This document shows, piece after piece, positions 45,887 to 59,532 of a stretch of 64,000 nucleotides of DNA. The notes beneath the pieces are model-generated. The model ran no database searches and was not told the DNA's origin. It worked only from the letters and a program-made list of their open reading frames with translations. The stretch is from Terana coerulea (Eukaryota > Basidiomycota > Agaricomycetes > Polyporales > Phanerochaetaceae). How positions within the stretch are numbered: position 1 is the first letter of the stretch; each line of letters begins with the position of its first letter. The stretch is from positions 62,001-126,000 of the forward strand of contig JAKOGH010000159.1 of NCBI GenBank assembly GCA_024811115.1, written 5' to 3'. The position numbers and the translations under genes are program-made.

Positions 45887-47054
45887 CTACACCTCGCCGA
45901 AGAAAACGCAGTCCTGAACCTCAGTTCTTTCAGAGCCATCTTCGTTAGTGAGCAGTTGCTTCACCTAAAGAAGACGGTGCGAATCAGTAAGCGTGTTCTT
46001 GCGAAATGCACCATGTGAACTCACGACTGCAGGAGGGTAAAGACCTAGCACATCTGCTCGTTCCCATCGTTGCAAGCGAGGGACGCCAATGCATGGTCCA
46101 TATTCGTATGACCTATTTATAAGTAAGGACATGTAAGTCCTTCAGCACGGTGCCGCTCCTACAACTTACAAGTCAAAGACTCGAAGGATATGGTCCTCCA
46201 TGGTTTGATTCTCGGCGTGAACTGCGATATAGGAAGTTAGCACGTAGCATATATGAAGCTACTGAAGTAGTTTCCGCGCATATAGTCGCACAGGAACATC
46301 CCAACAGCGACATTCGGTACTTACTGGGCTTGACATTCCCCATCTTCTCCCTGACAGCGCCGAAATGCCTCCTCATCTCCTCTACATTTACATGCTTGCC
46401 CAGCCCATCGAGCCCGCTGCCCTTCGCCGTGATCTTGATCTTCTTGCTCGCACTGGCCCAGTCCGCCTCCCTTGTGCTGTTATCAGCGTTCTCGAGGCCT
46501 TCGCGAGAGCGGAACACGGTTTGGCCTAGGGCCTTCTTGCCCTTCGCCTGCTTGCCTTTGCCCTTCTTCGACGTCGCACCCGCATCTTCGTCTTCCGCGT
46601 TGGCGTCGATAGACGTAGCGGTAGACCGGACACCGGTGCGACGTCTCTTCTTAGGAGGCTCCTTGGGCTCCTCCTTGCCATCCTCAACATCGTCGATTGG
46701 CTCCTGAGCCTGCTTCTTGTTTTTGTCCTTTATCGTGGAAGCAGACTTTGCCTTCGCCCGTTTGGACGTAGGCTGGTAGTCGTCTTCTGAATCGTCAGAG
46801 ACCTGCTCCACTCTAGCATCCCCAAGCGACGGGCCAGGTATTTCCTCGACATCGTCTATCTCCGAGGCCTCCTGCACTTCAGAGACTTCTTCCACATTGT
46901 CAGAGATGTGTATAGGCGTTGTCACAATGGGAGTGGCCGTGTTGGACGACTTGGCGTTCTTCTCTTTCCCGCCAGCCCCATTCGTCGGCCGTTTGGAGGT
47001 GAAGGATAAGGAGGCTTGTTTCAAAACCGTTGGTCTTGCAGTTCTGGGAGTCAT
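45887..47054 (-). CDS. POLD4: DNA polymerase delta subunit 4 (Cdm1/POLD4 family)
   Basis: Small accessory subunit that stabilises DNA polymerase delta and its PCNA contact in nuclear replication. The N-terminus has a PIP-like motif (LKQASLSFTSK). A long, charged, disordered region follows, rich in E/D and with basic nuclear-localisation-like runs (PPKKRRRTG, KKGKGKQAKGKK). The conserved C-terminal core is HILRVFDL, then after an intron SYEYGPCIGVPRLQRWERADVLGLYPP, the POLD4 signature; it ends VQDCVFFGEV. Three to four exons; start ATG 47054, stop at 45887. It is longer than animal POLD4 (~107 residues) because of the disordered N-terminal region, as is usual in fungi. Confidence 0.88.
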
Positions 47055-47242
47055 TGTGTGGGTAGTATATGAACTCGATGATTTGTGTTGTGAGACAAGA
47101 AAGTGATACAGTAAGCAGTCTTTCAGAGTGCAGGAGCTGAGGTGAGTTGTGTTCAGCTGGGCTCCATCGAGGAGTCGTTGATGGAGCCCAGCGTCGCGTT
47201 TTGAGTTTCAGGCCATAATGATAGTACCTTCTACGAATCAGA

Positions 47243-47313
47243 GCATTAATGGGGTAGTGGTAACCTGGGTCGTTGCCATCGACCCGCCGGGGGTTCGATT
47301 CCCCCTTAATGCA
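47243..47313 (+). tRNA. tRNA-Gly (GCC)
   Basis: A full cloverleaf can be drawn: acceptor stem GCATTAA/TTAATGC with discriminator A, D-arm with GGGGTAGTGGTAACC, anticodon stem GGGTCG/CGACCC with loop TTGCCAT (anticodon GCC), and T-arm with GGGGGTTCGATTCCCCC. It has no intron, and CCA is not encoded. It lies upstream of the polymerase-subunit gene. Confidence 0.95.
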
Positions 47314-47529
47314 TGTTGGAATTTGGATTTTTCTTTTGTTTGGATTCCGCTCAAGGCCAGGTGATTCCGACTCCCAACGTTTAATCATCAATGTTAACTG
47401 GGTTCAATCTCCAAAGTCCAATTAGTGGTCACTGACGTACCGACGTACCGATTTCCAAGTGTGTGCATTGTGCGCACATCTAGGGTTGTATAGGCTCGAA
47501 CCAGCCACCTTGCACGTAACATAATAATA

Positions 47530-47660
47530 TAATACTTTGCAAGGCGGCTGGGAGCACTGAACCGAGAGCGCGCAGACGAGAATTGAAACCCCGCAGATTT
47601 CTCAAAGAGGAAGGTGCTCGTAGCGCCCACGCGCACTCCGCCGTAATGTGCGTGAGCTGT
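47530..47660 (-). repeat. Diverged repeat, arm 1
   Basis: Inverted relative to 48120-48240. The shared words are CCTCTTTGRGAAATCT, CGGGGTTT.AATTCTCGT and GCGCGC (read on the minus strand here). Identity is about 75 percent by eye. The GGTTT.AATTCTC block is B-box-like, so a tRNA-derived SINE is possible. Confidence 0.6.
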
Positions 47661-48119
47661 TTATTGAGCAATAAATTTATTTATATTCTACCATGCTTAG
47701 GAAGCTGCCTGCGATAATTAGTTATACTCGTCAGAATCTGGATGAAGTCAGTCGTGCCAAAATCAGTGCGAAAGCATGCAAACTCGTCAAACATGACCCC
47801 TTTGCAACTTGTCTGGCAGTTTGATGGCTTGTATAGCCTTGAAGTGGCAGAGGCCATAACAATCAAGAATTTTGATGATCTCTGAAGGAACGTAAGTGTT
47901 TTTCCTGTGCAAAAGACCCCGGCAGGGAAGCTGTTGAGGGTGTAATTTCCTTCGCAAACGCTAGTAGTACTAGCCAGCTCGCTCCTGAGCCTGGTGACTA
48001 CCTCCCGCTCCGCTGCAGCCTCTCTCGAGTCTCAGCTTCGTCTCTGCCCTTTACGCCCACTTTGTCCCTCCACAGCATTCCGTTGCTGTTGCAATAACTC
48101 GCAGAGTGACGTCCGCGGG

Positions 48120-48240
48120 TTCTAGTGCGCACGTGGCGACCTGCCTCTTTGGGAAATCTACGGGGTTTGAATTCTCGTGTGCGCGCGCTCGACCGAGTTC
48201 TGCCAGTCCCGCTGGTCGCTATTAAGAATAACGTACCTCA
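48120..48240 (+). repeat. Diverged repeat, arm 2
   Basis: Partner of the inverted copy at 47530-47660. The two lie ~460 bp apart in opposite orientation. They are probably two insertions of one short family, rather than the ends of one element, because no flanking duplication is apparent. Confidence 0.6.
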
Positions 48241-50246
48241 AAGTACGTTCTTAAGAGCTACCTGCGGGCTGGTAACGAGTCTAAGGGTTGTATGTACAGC
48301 AGGTGCAGCCGCTACTCAGCCTGCTAGTCTCCAGTGCACGGGGTATTTGAGGATGACAGATAGTCATTTTCATCAGGCAACATGGTTAAAACAAGGCGCC
48401 GCAATGCCTCACCTCATTACAGTAAAATCTATTAGCTATGAGTCCACTATCTTGAAAAGATTTTATCTCTAGATCTGACGTTGGCGGCCTTGGATTAATA
48501 TTGAAAATGTGGCGAAGCTGTAATTATGCATTCCCAGTTTGGAGTACACTGTCAACACGCAGGGAAAAACCTAGTATTCCGTGCGTATGAGGTCTAGAGA
48601 TTTTGGACTGAACTTGCTAATCCTTCTCAAATATTTAGACGAGTAGTAAAGTGGTTTCTCGAATGATAAACAATACTTTCAAGTTCGGTTGAACTGACTC
48701 GGAAGGGTGATAACTATGCCAAGGGTGGGACCCGTACGCACATACCCTCTAAATACTTACTACTGGTAGAGGGCTGAAACTTTTATAGTTCAAAATTAGG
48801 ATTATACAACAATCGGACCGACTTACTATGGCCTCCAGCGACTCGAAGCGTCAAACTTGGGTCATTCATAAGGCCAAAGTCCCTCATATATGCAATAGCC
48901 TTCAGCGCAAGGGATTGGAGCCTATCTTGGCTGTGCAATATCCTGTACTGTCAAGGCACATTGCTCCGTACACGACCGCACGGTGTTCGCTGTGTACTTT
49001 GTCAGTGCCAGGTGCTGCGATCAGGGGCTGAACAGGGCTTTTCGGCACGCCCACGTGGCCGCCGCGATGGCGCCGGCATGCAGGCTGTTGGCACTTTCTA
49101 GCTGCGGTGACGACCCATGTTCCAGACCAGCACCTTGACCAGAACTTTGCTCCCCATGGGTGACTCGTTTTCTTGCGCTGCGTCGGCCCATACCTGCCTG
49201 GAAAGCTGCGACGACGAAGTTGCAGAGCGGAACCGTTAAAGAAGACGACTGTGCTATGTGCCTCTCCCGACAGAATTGTTTCGTTGTGAGACCTTGCTTC
49301 AATGGTGCGAATTTCCCATTACGTCAAAACCCTCACCGCTTCTCTCTAGATCTCAAACAGGCAAGTCAACACCTATGGCTCAGAACGACCATTGCTGAAT
49401 CCCGAGTCGTCTCGAAATTGACATGCTCTTAGACTGCACCAACAAGTTATGGCAATGACGGTCCTGATCGGCGTTGCTTTCCACCATATGCTGCGGAAAT
49501 GCCTAAGCCCATCTTCTTGCTGGATTTAGTCAACCTATGTGCCGCCGCTCTTACACCGCGCACTGCGCTGTTGTCTGTCGGTCCGTGGCGCCATCATAAG
49601 GTGTCATATATATGGGCGGCCATCAAAGAAAAGTAACTCTTGAACAATAACACGCTTGTGCTCAGAAACATGGTCAGTTGCAAGCTACGCTAGTGGGGAT
49701 CTCAATAACGACAGGTGCAACGACATCACTCAGCTTCAAGCTTCAAGATCAAACCGCTGAACGGCCAGGCCGCTCACACGGTCGGTCTGCAACCAAGATG
49801 TCAGTAATGATGTTACTCAATCTCCGCCCATGTCGCATCATATTGGTGGACTGCACAGGGAAAACAACTCGCCATAAGAGTGGCCGCCACGATGCTTGTA
49901 ACCTCGAGCCCACTTCAAGCGAAGCTGGGGTCTCGCTTTCTCCGATCAACAAACCTCAAAGCCTGCAAAATCCAGCGCCGAGACCCTAGTTATAGCATGC
50001 ACACACACCTGCTGCTTGCACAAGCAAGAAATCGTCGACTGTTCCGCGACGCATCGTGCTGTCTCCCGCTGCAGCCATCGCATGAGATGGCCATGGGGGA
50101 GGTAGGCACTACACATGGCGATGAGCAGCAAATGATGCGCATGGTCGCGTTGAGTACGGTTGACTTCATTTCTGTCTGCAGATAAATATTCAAGATGAGG
50201 CCAGTGGATTCTCCAGTGTACCGTTCCTCGTCTCACTACTCTAGCT
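48241..50246. other. 2-kb stretch without a supported gene
   Basis: The short frames at 49021-49302 (minus) and 49678-50185 (both strands) lack recognisable features. Contains the promoter of the next gene. Confidence 0.45.
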
Positions 50247-51420
50247 ATGCCTCGCACTGTGCGCGATCTCCGGCGTGCGTGGTACAGGGAGTACTTCTAC
50301 GACCATCCCGGGTACAGAAACGGGGATCTTAATGCCTTCGCTGGCACCAGACACACCCACGACAAGGTGAAGGTCTGGTGTAAACAGTGTCTACATCAGC
50401 GGTTGCGGATCCATCCCGAACTGGCGCTGGTTGCTGGTGATGACGTGGTTTCAGCTCAATGTAAGCCCATCACTAGTATGATTAGTAGCTCGCACTGACT
50501 CTACTTTCATCCAGTGTGGGCTTCTACTCCGCCTACAGCGGGGTGGATTGCGAATCGCCCATCCAACTGCCTTGTACACCTCCGGGACTGCACGCTGCAG
50601 CCGGAAGATGTGAGGAGTCGGGCATCTGCCTGTCATCGGGAACAGAATCTGTCGAAGCGTCGTAACTCTCGTGTGGCGCACGTTCGGGACCCAAGTCCGG
50701 CCGTGGCTGCAGCTCGCGTCTCAGCGGTCGAACATCGAAGCGCGAGCCGACACCCCGCAGATCCGAGTCGTTCGTTATACCGCGAAGTGCAAGAATACGG
50801 CCCCTCGCATCACGGAGAGCAGCACCTTCCCGAGGTCCAGGCACCGGACTGGCTCCATCTCCCCCAGCCATTTATCGCATCCATCGCTATGCCTCAGGAT
50901 GGTATGACGTCCGTCCCGCGTGCATTCGAGCTGTCGGAACCATCAGCGCCCGCGGTCGTCGGATACGCTCAAGCTGCCGACCAGCCGGATTTGCACGCAG
51001 GTTATTCACTGAATGTCATGTCGGGAAACCTATGGTCGGATATAGTCGTTGTAAGTTATTGCCTTTATCTAACATCAAAACAAACGACTAACCTGCTACG
51101 AATACTCGAAGGACTATCAACCTCAACCGGCCTGGCACATGGAGGGCGTTAACGCTGGAGAGGGTTCGATACTGGACCCGACTCCGTACGCGTCAGAACT
51201 GCTCGTCGATGACACACCCAACAGGCAAGCGTTTCCTGTAGAATTCGACGAGCCACAGTTTGCGCCAGAGAACGATGGCATGACTCTGCGGTTCGGCGGA
51301 GCTCAACCACTCGACGAGCTTGATCTTTGGATGGGCATGCCAGACCAGGTCCAGGGAACCTATGAGGACAGTGAGGATATTCACTTCCAGGACACCAGGA
51401 ACCCGCGCACTTTCTTTTAA
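50247..51420 (+). CDS. Hypothetical protein with a BED-like zinc-finger pattern
   Basis: Three exons: 50247 to about 50460, about 50515-51052, and about 51112-51420. The N-terminus holds VKVWCKQCLHQRL; after the first intron comes NCLVHLRDCTLQPEDV. The C-x2-C ... H-x3-C spacing resembles the degenerate BED/C2H2-type fingers common in agaricomycete hypothetical proteins. The middle is low-complexity and Arg/Ser/His-rich. The C-terminus is acidic and aromatic (FDEPQFAPEND, LDELDLWMGMPDQ), like a transcriptional activation region. A DNA-binding regulator is a reasonable guess but not established. No membrane segment or signal peptide. Confidence 0.6.
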
Positions 51421-52421
51421 CACGCTCCTTTTACACCCAGTCTTGACTTTCTAATGTTTCTAAGGTACATAAGTATCGCGTTTGTCTGTATTTGATCTCG
51501 TACTTACCGTTCAGCGGGTCTAGTACTGCGTCGTCATTTATTGTTCTGTAATTTAATGCATATTTATACAAAAACCGTAGAGAGGCAGATAGTAGAGTCC
51601 AAAGCACCTAGTATACTATAGATACCTTAAACCCCGAGAGTTATCCGCGTAGGTCGTCTTGTAGTGGCCATGATTGAGTTTCCATGGTTCATGGTCCAGG
51701 AGCTTGAATGAATGTGTAGATTTCAATACACCTTCATTAACATGCGTGAGCCCCTAGTAGCTATGTTGTCAGTAACCCGCAGCACTTTCACTCGGGTCCC
51801 GATCATGATCGTGCGCAGGTAAGCATGCGTTAGCATTGAACTCATTCATTACTATGATAGTAAACAAGTGAAGTGGCGAGTGGCGGACAGAAAGGCAAAC
51901 ACGTCGTGGCAGCCTGATGCGCAGCGTAGAAAAAGGAGTAGGCCGGCCTCGAACACACGAGTGGAGGTGTGTTCGACGCCGTGAAGGTCGCGAGGCTTGT
52001 GCAAGGCATAGGCACATTAACACTGATGTCAGTTAACGTTGCCCTTGCATGAATTGGTACCAGTGGATGTCGGGCTATGAGAGGCCTAGGGAGGCCTAGG
52101 GAGGCCGATACATGTAGAGTAGGATGACTGCAGAGCACTGGGAAATGATGAAAGCGATGCAGCGATTTAGCAGCCAGGTGGACAATGTGTGGGTTGGAAA
52201 GAGCGAGAAGACCCGAGAAGCCGTGCGCCACAAAGTCTGTGCTCACTCATTCGGGCTGAGGTAATGCAATACTAGGAGGCATTAGTCATCACTGCTTCAC
52301 TCATAGCCTCCATCTCCAGACCCTTACGTTGACCCCTCCATCACATCCCTTTGTATTCTTACTACACTGTAACCCCTGTCTATCTACATCTACTACTCCA
52401 CGATACCCTACGCTCTAACTC
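51421..52421. other. Intergenic region
   Basis: 3' flank of the zinc-finger hypothetical and promoter of the WLM gene. A short 10-bp tandem repeat (GAGGCCTAGG, about 2.6 units) sits at 52081-52106. Otherwise featureless. Confidence 0.5.
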
Positions 52422-53520
52422 ATGGAGTCTAACACACTGGACATCACGGTCTCTCACCGCGGCAAACTGCACTCGCTTTCACTACTGCCGGACACTACCT
52501 TCGACCTCTTGCAGGCCCGTATCGAAGAACTTACATCAGTACCAAAGAATAACCAGAAACTACTGTACAAGGGCAAGAAAGCTGGTCTACGAGGAGATGA
52601 GACGATACTGGAAGCCGGTTTGAAGAACGGCTTGAAGCTGCAACTTATTGGTCCGACGGCGGGCGAGATGGGGGAGATGAAGCAAGTGGAGAACGAGCAT
52701 CAGAGAAAGGAGAGGATATTGAAGGAGAGGGCGGCGAAGCCGCAGGCCAAGGTGCGCAATCCGGGCCATACAGCGTCAGCTGCACAACCGATCACGACAA
52801 GTGCAGCTCAGGTCCACAGGAAGCTCCTCTTCCTCCGCGCTGCAGTTCCGCTTCCACCACATCACGCCGCTCGCGCACCTACCCAACCCCGCCGCCGCGA
52901 CGGTCGTGCTCACGCGCCTCTCCACCGACGCCGCGATCCGGCACGTCATGCAGGCGCACCAGCTCGCGGTCGGCGTGCTCACCGAGCTCGCGCCGCACGA
53001 GCACCCGCAGCTGCTCGGCCTGAACGAGAACGCGGGGCAGGTGATCAAGCTCCGGCTGCGCACGGACGACTACGCGGGCTTCCGGACGTACAAGGAGGTC
53101 CGGCGGGTGCTCTGCCACGAGCTGACGCACAACGTCTGGGGGACCATGATAATAACGTGCGTGCTCGTGCGCCGGCTCGTCGGTGGATACCGCTGACGGT
53201 CCTCTGAACAGTTCAAAGAACTCAACTCCCAGCTCAACCGAGAGGTCGCCGAGTTTGAGCGCGCCGAAGCAGAGGGCACACGCCGCCTTGCGGGATCCGA
53301 CGATGTATACACACCAACAGAGGCCGATGCCCACATCCTCTCGGGCGGGGGAGGCTACGTCCTCGGAGGCGCTTCCAGTACGTCAGGCCAGGATGGTCCA
53401 TCAGACCGCCGCAGGAAGATGCTGGAAGCCGCCATGAACAGGCTGCGCAGAGAGGAAGAAGAGCTAGAGCAGAGTTGCGGGACGGCAGGGCCGTCTGCCG
53501 ACACCAACAGTAGGATTTAA
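52422..53520 (+). CDS. Ubiquitin-like plus WLM (Wss1-like) metalloprotease-domain protein; apparent frame break
   Basis: Residues ~1-85 form a ubiquitin-like fold (LDITVSHRGKLHSLSLLPDT, LLYKGKKAGLRGDETILEAGLKNGLKLQLIG). A 55-bp intron (GTGCGC...GTGCAG, about 52752-52806) joins AKPQAK to LRSTGSSS. The WLM domain follows: FRFHHITPLAHLPNP, VGVLTELAPHEHPQLLGLNENAGQ and YKEVRRVLCHELTHNVWG, which contains the zinc HExxH motif. The next exon gives NFKELNSQLNREVAEFE. Just before the second intron the frame breaks: TGGGGGACCATGATAATAAC yields the expected W-G-D-H-D-N-N (third zinc His) only if the G run at 53138-53142 had six Gs. WLM proteins act in DNA-protein crosslink repair and SUMO/ubiquitin processing. 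The C-terminus is coiled and acidic. Confidence 0.85.
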
Positions 53521-53646
53521 CCGTATTTATATGAACTATTCAGACCTATATTACATCCATCATGTACTTAGTTGTGTAGTGGGTATACCGTAGACCAATG
53601 CAATCCTCTCCTCGTATCTTACAATAAACCTGTGCATCGGCACCTA

Positions 53647-56113
<2,467 letters not shown>

Positions 56114-57518
56114 GGTGGTGGTGGTAGTGAAGGTGAAGGTGGTGGTGTGAGCAGAGGTGGATGTGGAGAGAAGAATGCAGGATCACAGTACAGGCTGAGA
56201 GCCCTCTTTATACCTGTGGTGGGGCGTATAGAATGCATCGGAAGGCTCAAAAGGTCATCTGCATATGGTTGGTACGTCTCGGATTCCAACCGCGCGTTTG
56301 CTCGGATGAAAGCCGGTGGCGGCAGGCTGATGATTGCTTGTCAGGGATACCGTTTCGTAACTTGTGCATCATGTCGGACCCAAGCGAGGTAACCGTTTAC
56401 ACAAAGAGACACGAGAAGAAGGAATCAGGCGAACTCAGTCAGCCGATTCGGTGTATTTTGGTGATTCCGTTCGCAGCATATGCTCAGCAGATTTAGATAG
56501 GGCGAGAAATTGGGAGACGAATGCGGTATTGGGCAGCGTTGGCTGCTAGGAAATATTTAAATGGTGGGAACTCCGAGACCAGATGGAGGGCGTCCGAGAG
56601 AGCGTTCTGAGGCATGCCCACACAGACGCCCAGTGGCTGATCCCATTGATGCGAGAATTGCCTTGTAAGGCAGCCCGCCCAACGCGGTCAACGCTATGCT
56701 CTTAGAATGTCTTCCGTACATGGTCGCCGCTCACCCTTGAATCACGGATTCGTAACCTCGTATGCATCAACGCGCTAAGTGGATGCTCCAACTGTGACCC
56801 GTCGGCTCATGCAGCAGAATTTATTTGGTGATTTCCCCAGCATTCAACAGAGTCCGATGTCTTTAGGACCCTTGCTCAGGCTTGCTGTGCCAGACGACCC
56901 GGTATGTCAACACAGCCTGTCAGTTCAGTGCGGCGTGAGAACCAGCTGACATTGCAAACCGGACTATGCTATAGATGCTTAGATACCCAACGGCTCCCAC
57001 CAGTCATGAGGCTCATTTACGTCAGGAGCTCATACTTCGTTCCTGTGGCAATCATCTCATCGCGGAGTGAATTCGACGTCGGAGTGGTAAAAAAAAACGG
57101 AGTTCTACGACTCGGCTAACACCTCTAGATGCTCTGAAAACGGTAATTGCTGTCTCTAGCCGTTCGCCATCGACCTTGCTGTTTTCCTGTCCGACTCGGA
57201 CTGACAGGATGCAAAAAGGACCGTTACATAAACCCATGTATAATTTTACATTTACAAGACATTATTACCATTCTGCTAGCTATATATGTGTCGCATTTGC
57301 TGGTCCTCTCAATTTTCTGATATATTTGTCTCTAAATGCTCCGAGGTCAGTCAGATGCACCTTCACAACTCCAAGTCCAAGCTGGCTGCAGCCAATAGGC
57401 TGAGCGCCAACGTGGTGGCGCCGATCAGCAGTCGAGTCAGATCTATCACCGATCCCTCCTGCATCCGAGTCCAGACGATTCCGAAGGTCTCGAGGCCTCC
57501 ACGCAATCTTCAAGAACG
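56114..57518. other. Divergent intergenic region
   Basis: 1.4 kb between the hydroxylase and pyridoxal kinase start codons. Just upstream of the hydroxylase ATG is a purine/GT-rich run (GGTGGTGGTGGTAGTGAAGG) at 56115-56155. A run of nine A occurs at 57090-57098. No gene recognised. Confidence 0.5.
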
Positions 57519-58850
57519 ATGTCGAGTGGTCGTGTGCTGAGCATCCAGTCGCATGTTGCCTTTGGCTACGTCGGTGGCAAGGCCGCGGTGTTCCCTCTGC
57601 AATGCCTTGGGTATGACGTTGATGTAGGTTTTCAGTCTATATCCGCCATGCTTTACTGGGTGGGTCTGGGCTACACTGAATATGGAATTGTAGGTCATAA
57701 ACACAGTCAACTTCTCGAACCACTCGGGCAGGTGCATACAAGAAGCTCCCCTTCCGACGAAGCTGACAAAAATTGTTGCAGGATACGGCCGATTCGGAGG
57801 CCACCGAGCTAATGCCGAAGAGCTCATAGGCATCTTCCAGTTCATGGAGCAGAATGCACTCCTTCAGCCGGAAAGATTGCTAACAGGTCATACCATCAAA
57901 CCAGTCGGTTCATAGACCTGTGCTGACCTCGATATACAGGATACATTCCTGGAGGAGAAGCGTTAACCTCGGTGCTCTCCCTAGCACGCAAACTGCGCGA
58001 GAAAAATCCTGAGCTGATATACCTGCTTGACCGTATGTCTATCTGCCTTACTTACCTTGTTGTCACTCATATAGTTTCAGCTGTTCTCGGGGATGCGGGC
58101 AAGCTATATGTATCTCCGGATGTCATACCCATATACAGAGCCATGCTGCCGCTTTCTACCATTATTACGCCGAACTGGTTTGAGGTCGAGTGAGTTAACA
58201 AGTTTCCTTCTGTTACGAGCCCTCTGATGACGGTTCGAAGGGTGCTTACAGACGTGCAAATAACCGACATGACATCGCTGCGCCGTGCGCTTCATATCCT
58301 GCACGACGACCACCGCGTACCCAACGTGGTCATCAGCTCGATCCCGCTTCAGCGGTGGCTCGTCGATTCCCTGCCGCCACAAAACCGGCCGTCAGACTAC
58401 GAGAAGGGGAGCGATACCGACTACCTGCTGTGCATCGTCTCCTCCAAGAGTGCGGATGCCGCCGAGCCCTCGGCGGTGTACACCCGCTACGTCACTTGCA
58501 TCCCTGGCTACTTCTCCGGCGTCGGCGACCTGTTCTCCGCGCTCGTGGTCGGCCACTTCCATGGCCCGCAGGTGCTGAACACAGACGAGAATCCCATCGC
58601 GCATGCAGTGTCCCAAGCGTTGACCAAAACCCATGCGATCCTCTCGTTGACGCATGAGCACGCTGCGACGCTCCCCGAGGAGGATCGCCTGCCGACGGAC
58701 ACAGAGCTGGATGCGCGAGAGCCCGAAAGGAAGGTGAGGAGGATGAAGGGCCGGGAGCTGAGGCTCATACAGGGACAGGATCTTTTGAGGGGCGCGTCTG
58801 GACTGGCCACCAATAAAATGGATGCATGGAGCGAATTTTGGAAGCAATAA
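57519..58850 (+). CDS. BUD16: Pyridoxal kinase
   Basis: ATP-dependent kinase that makes pyridoxal 5'-phosphate in vitamin B6 salvage; ribokinase superfamily, like yeast Bud16. The start ATG 57519 gives [28 protein letters not shown]. Then come [50 protein letters not shown] and [10 protein letters not shown]. The anion hole and catalytic Asp are in [18 protein letters not shown] (GxGD). Six to seven exons, and the stop is at 58848. The intron 57728-57781 has no usable GT donor in phase; a GC-AG splice (GGCAGGT...TTGCAG) rebuilds NHSGYGRFGG exactly. The long insert [24 protein letters not shown] before the active site is usual in basidiomycetes. Cytosolic. Confidence 0.93.
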
Positions 58851-59532
58851 TACTAGGGGGTATCTGCTATCTGCTATTGGCCTACCATCGAATCAGATAA
58901 GTCAGCATTAAACATTAGACAAGTAGCTGTACAAGCCGAACTATACGTGGTTGAAAATGTCTCCTCTGGGAAGCAGTTGTTCGGCCTCAGTGTCTCGGCA
59001 CGCTTTCGTTGCGGCTTCAAACACAACGTACGGCGAGATATGCGTAAAGATGGGCGCAGTGCACGGCATGGTCTGAAACCTGTTGCAGGCTGGTAAGGGT
59101 GCCAGGGTAGGTGCTTGTGGTCGCCGCAGGTTATTAGAGGGAGAACAGATACGTATAATACGCAGACAAAAGACCAAGGCCCTTGCATACACACGACCGT
59201 GCGCCACAAAAGTAATACGCACATCCCGAGGTCCATGAGAGCAGAGGCACAAAACAGAACGTCGCTTTGGTGGGCGTTGCGCATAGCAACCAGGCACGTT
59301 CTCTGAGACAGGTATCTTATCATTTCCTAATTTGGGACTTATCCTGCACACTTATCCGCGTAAATTGTACGGAACCCGTCACGCTCGGGACATTGAACTC
59401 TGCACTCGACTACGTTCACTTTGCTCGACTCGGTCTCTTGCTTTGAGCAGACCAGCTCACTTTCCTTCGGGAACACCACTCTCTTTTCCTCCACCGCTCC
59501 TTCGGATTGTCAACATAGAAAGAAAGACCAAA
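58851..59532. other. Intergenic region
   Basis: 3' flank of pyridoxal kinase and promoter/5' UTR of the membrane protein; the 5' UTR is pyrimidine-rich near 59440-59510. No gene. Confidence 0.5.

Noticed and set aside
52752..52830. A frame break in the WLM linker
   Set aside because: A normal 55-bp GT-AG intron (GTGCGC...GTGCAG) explains the frame change.
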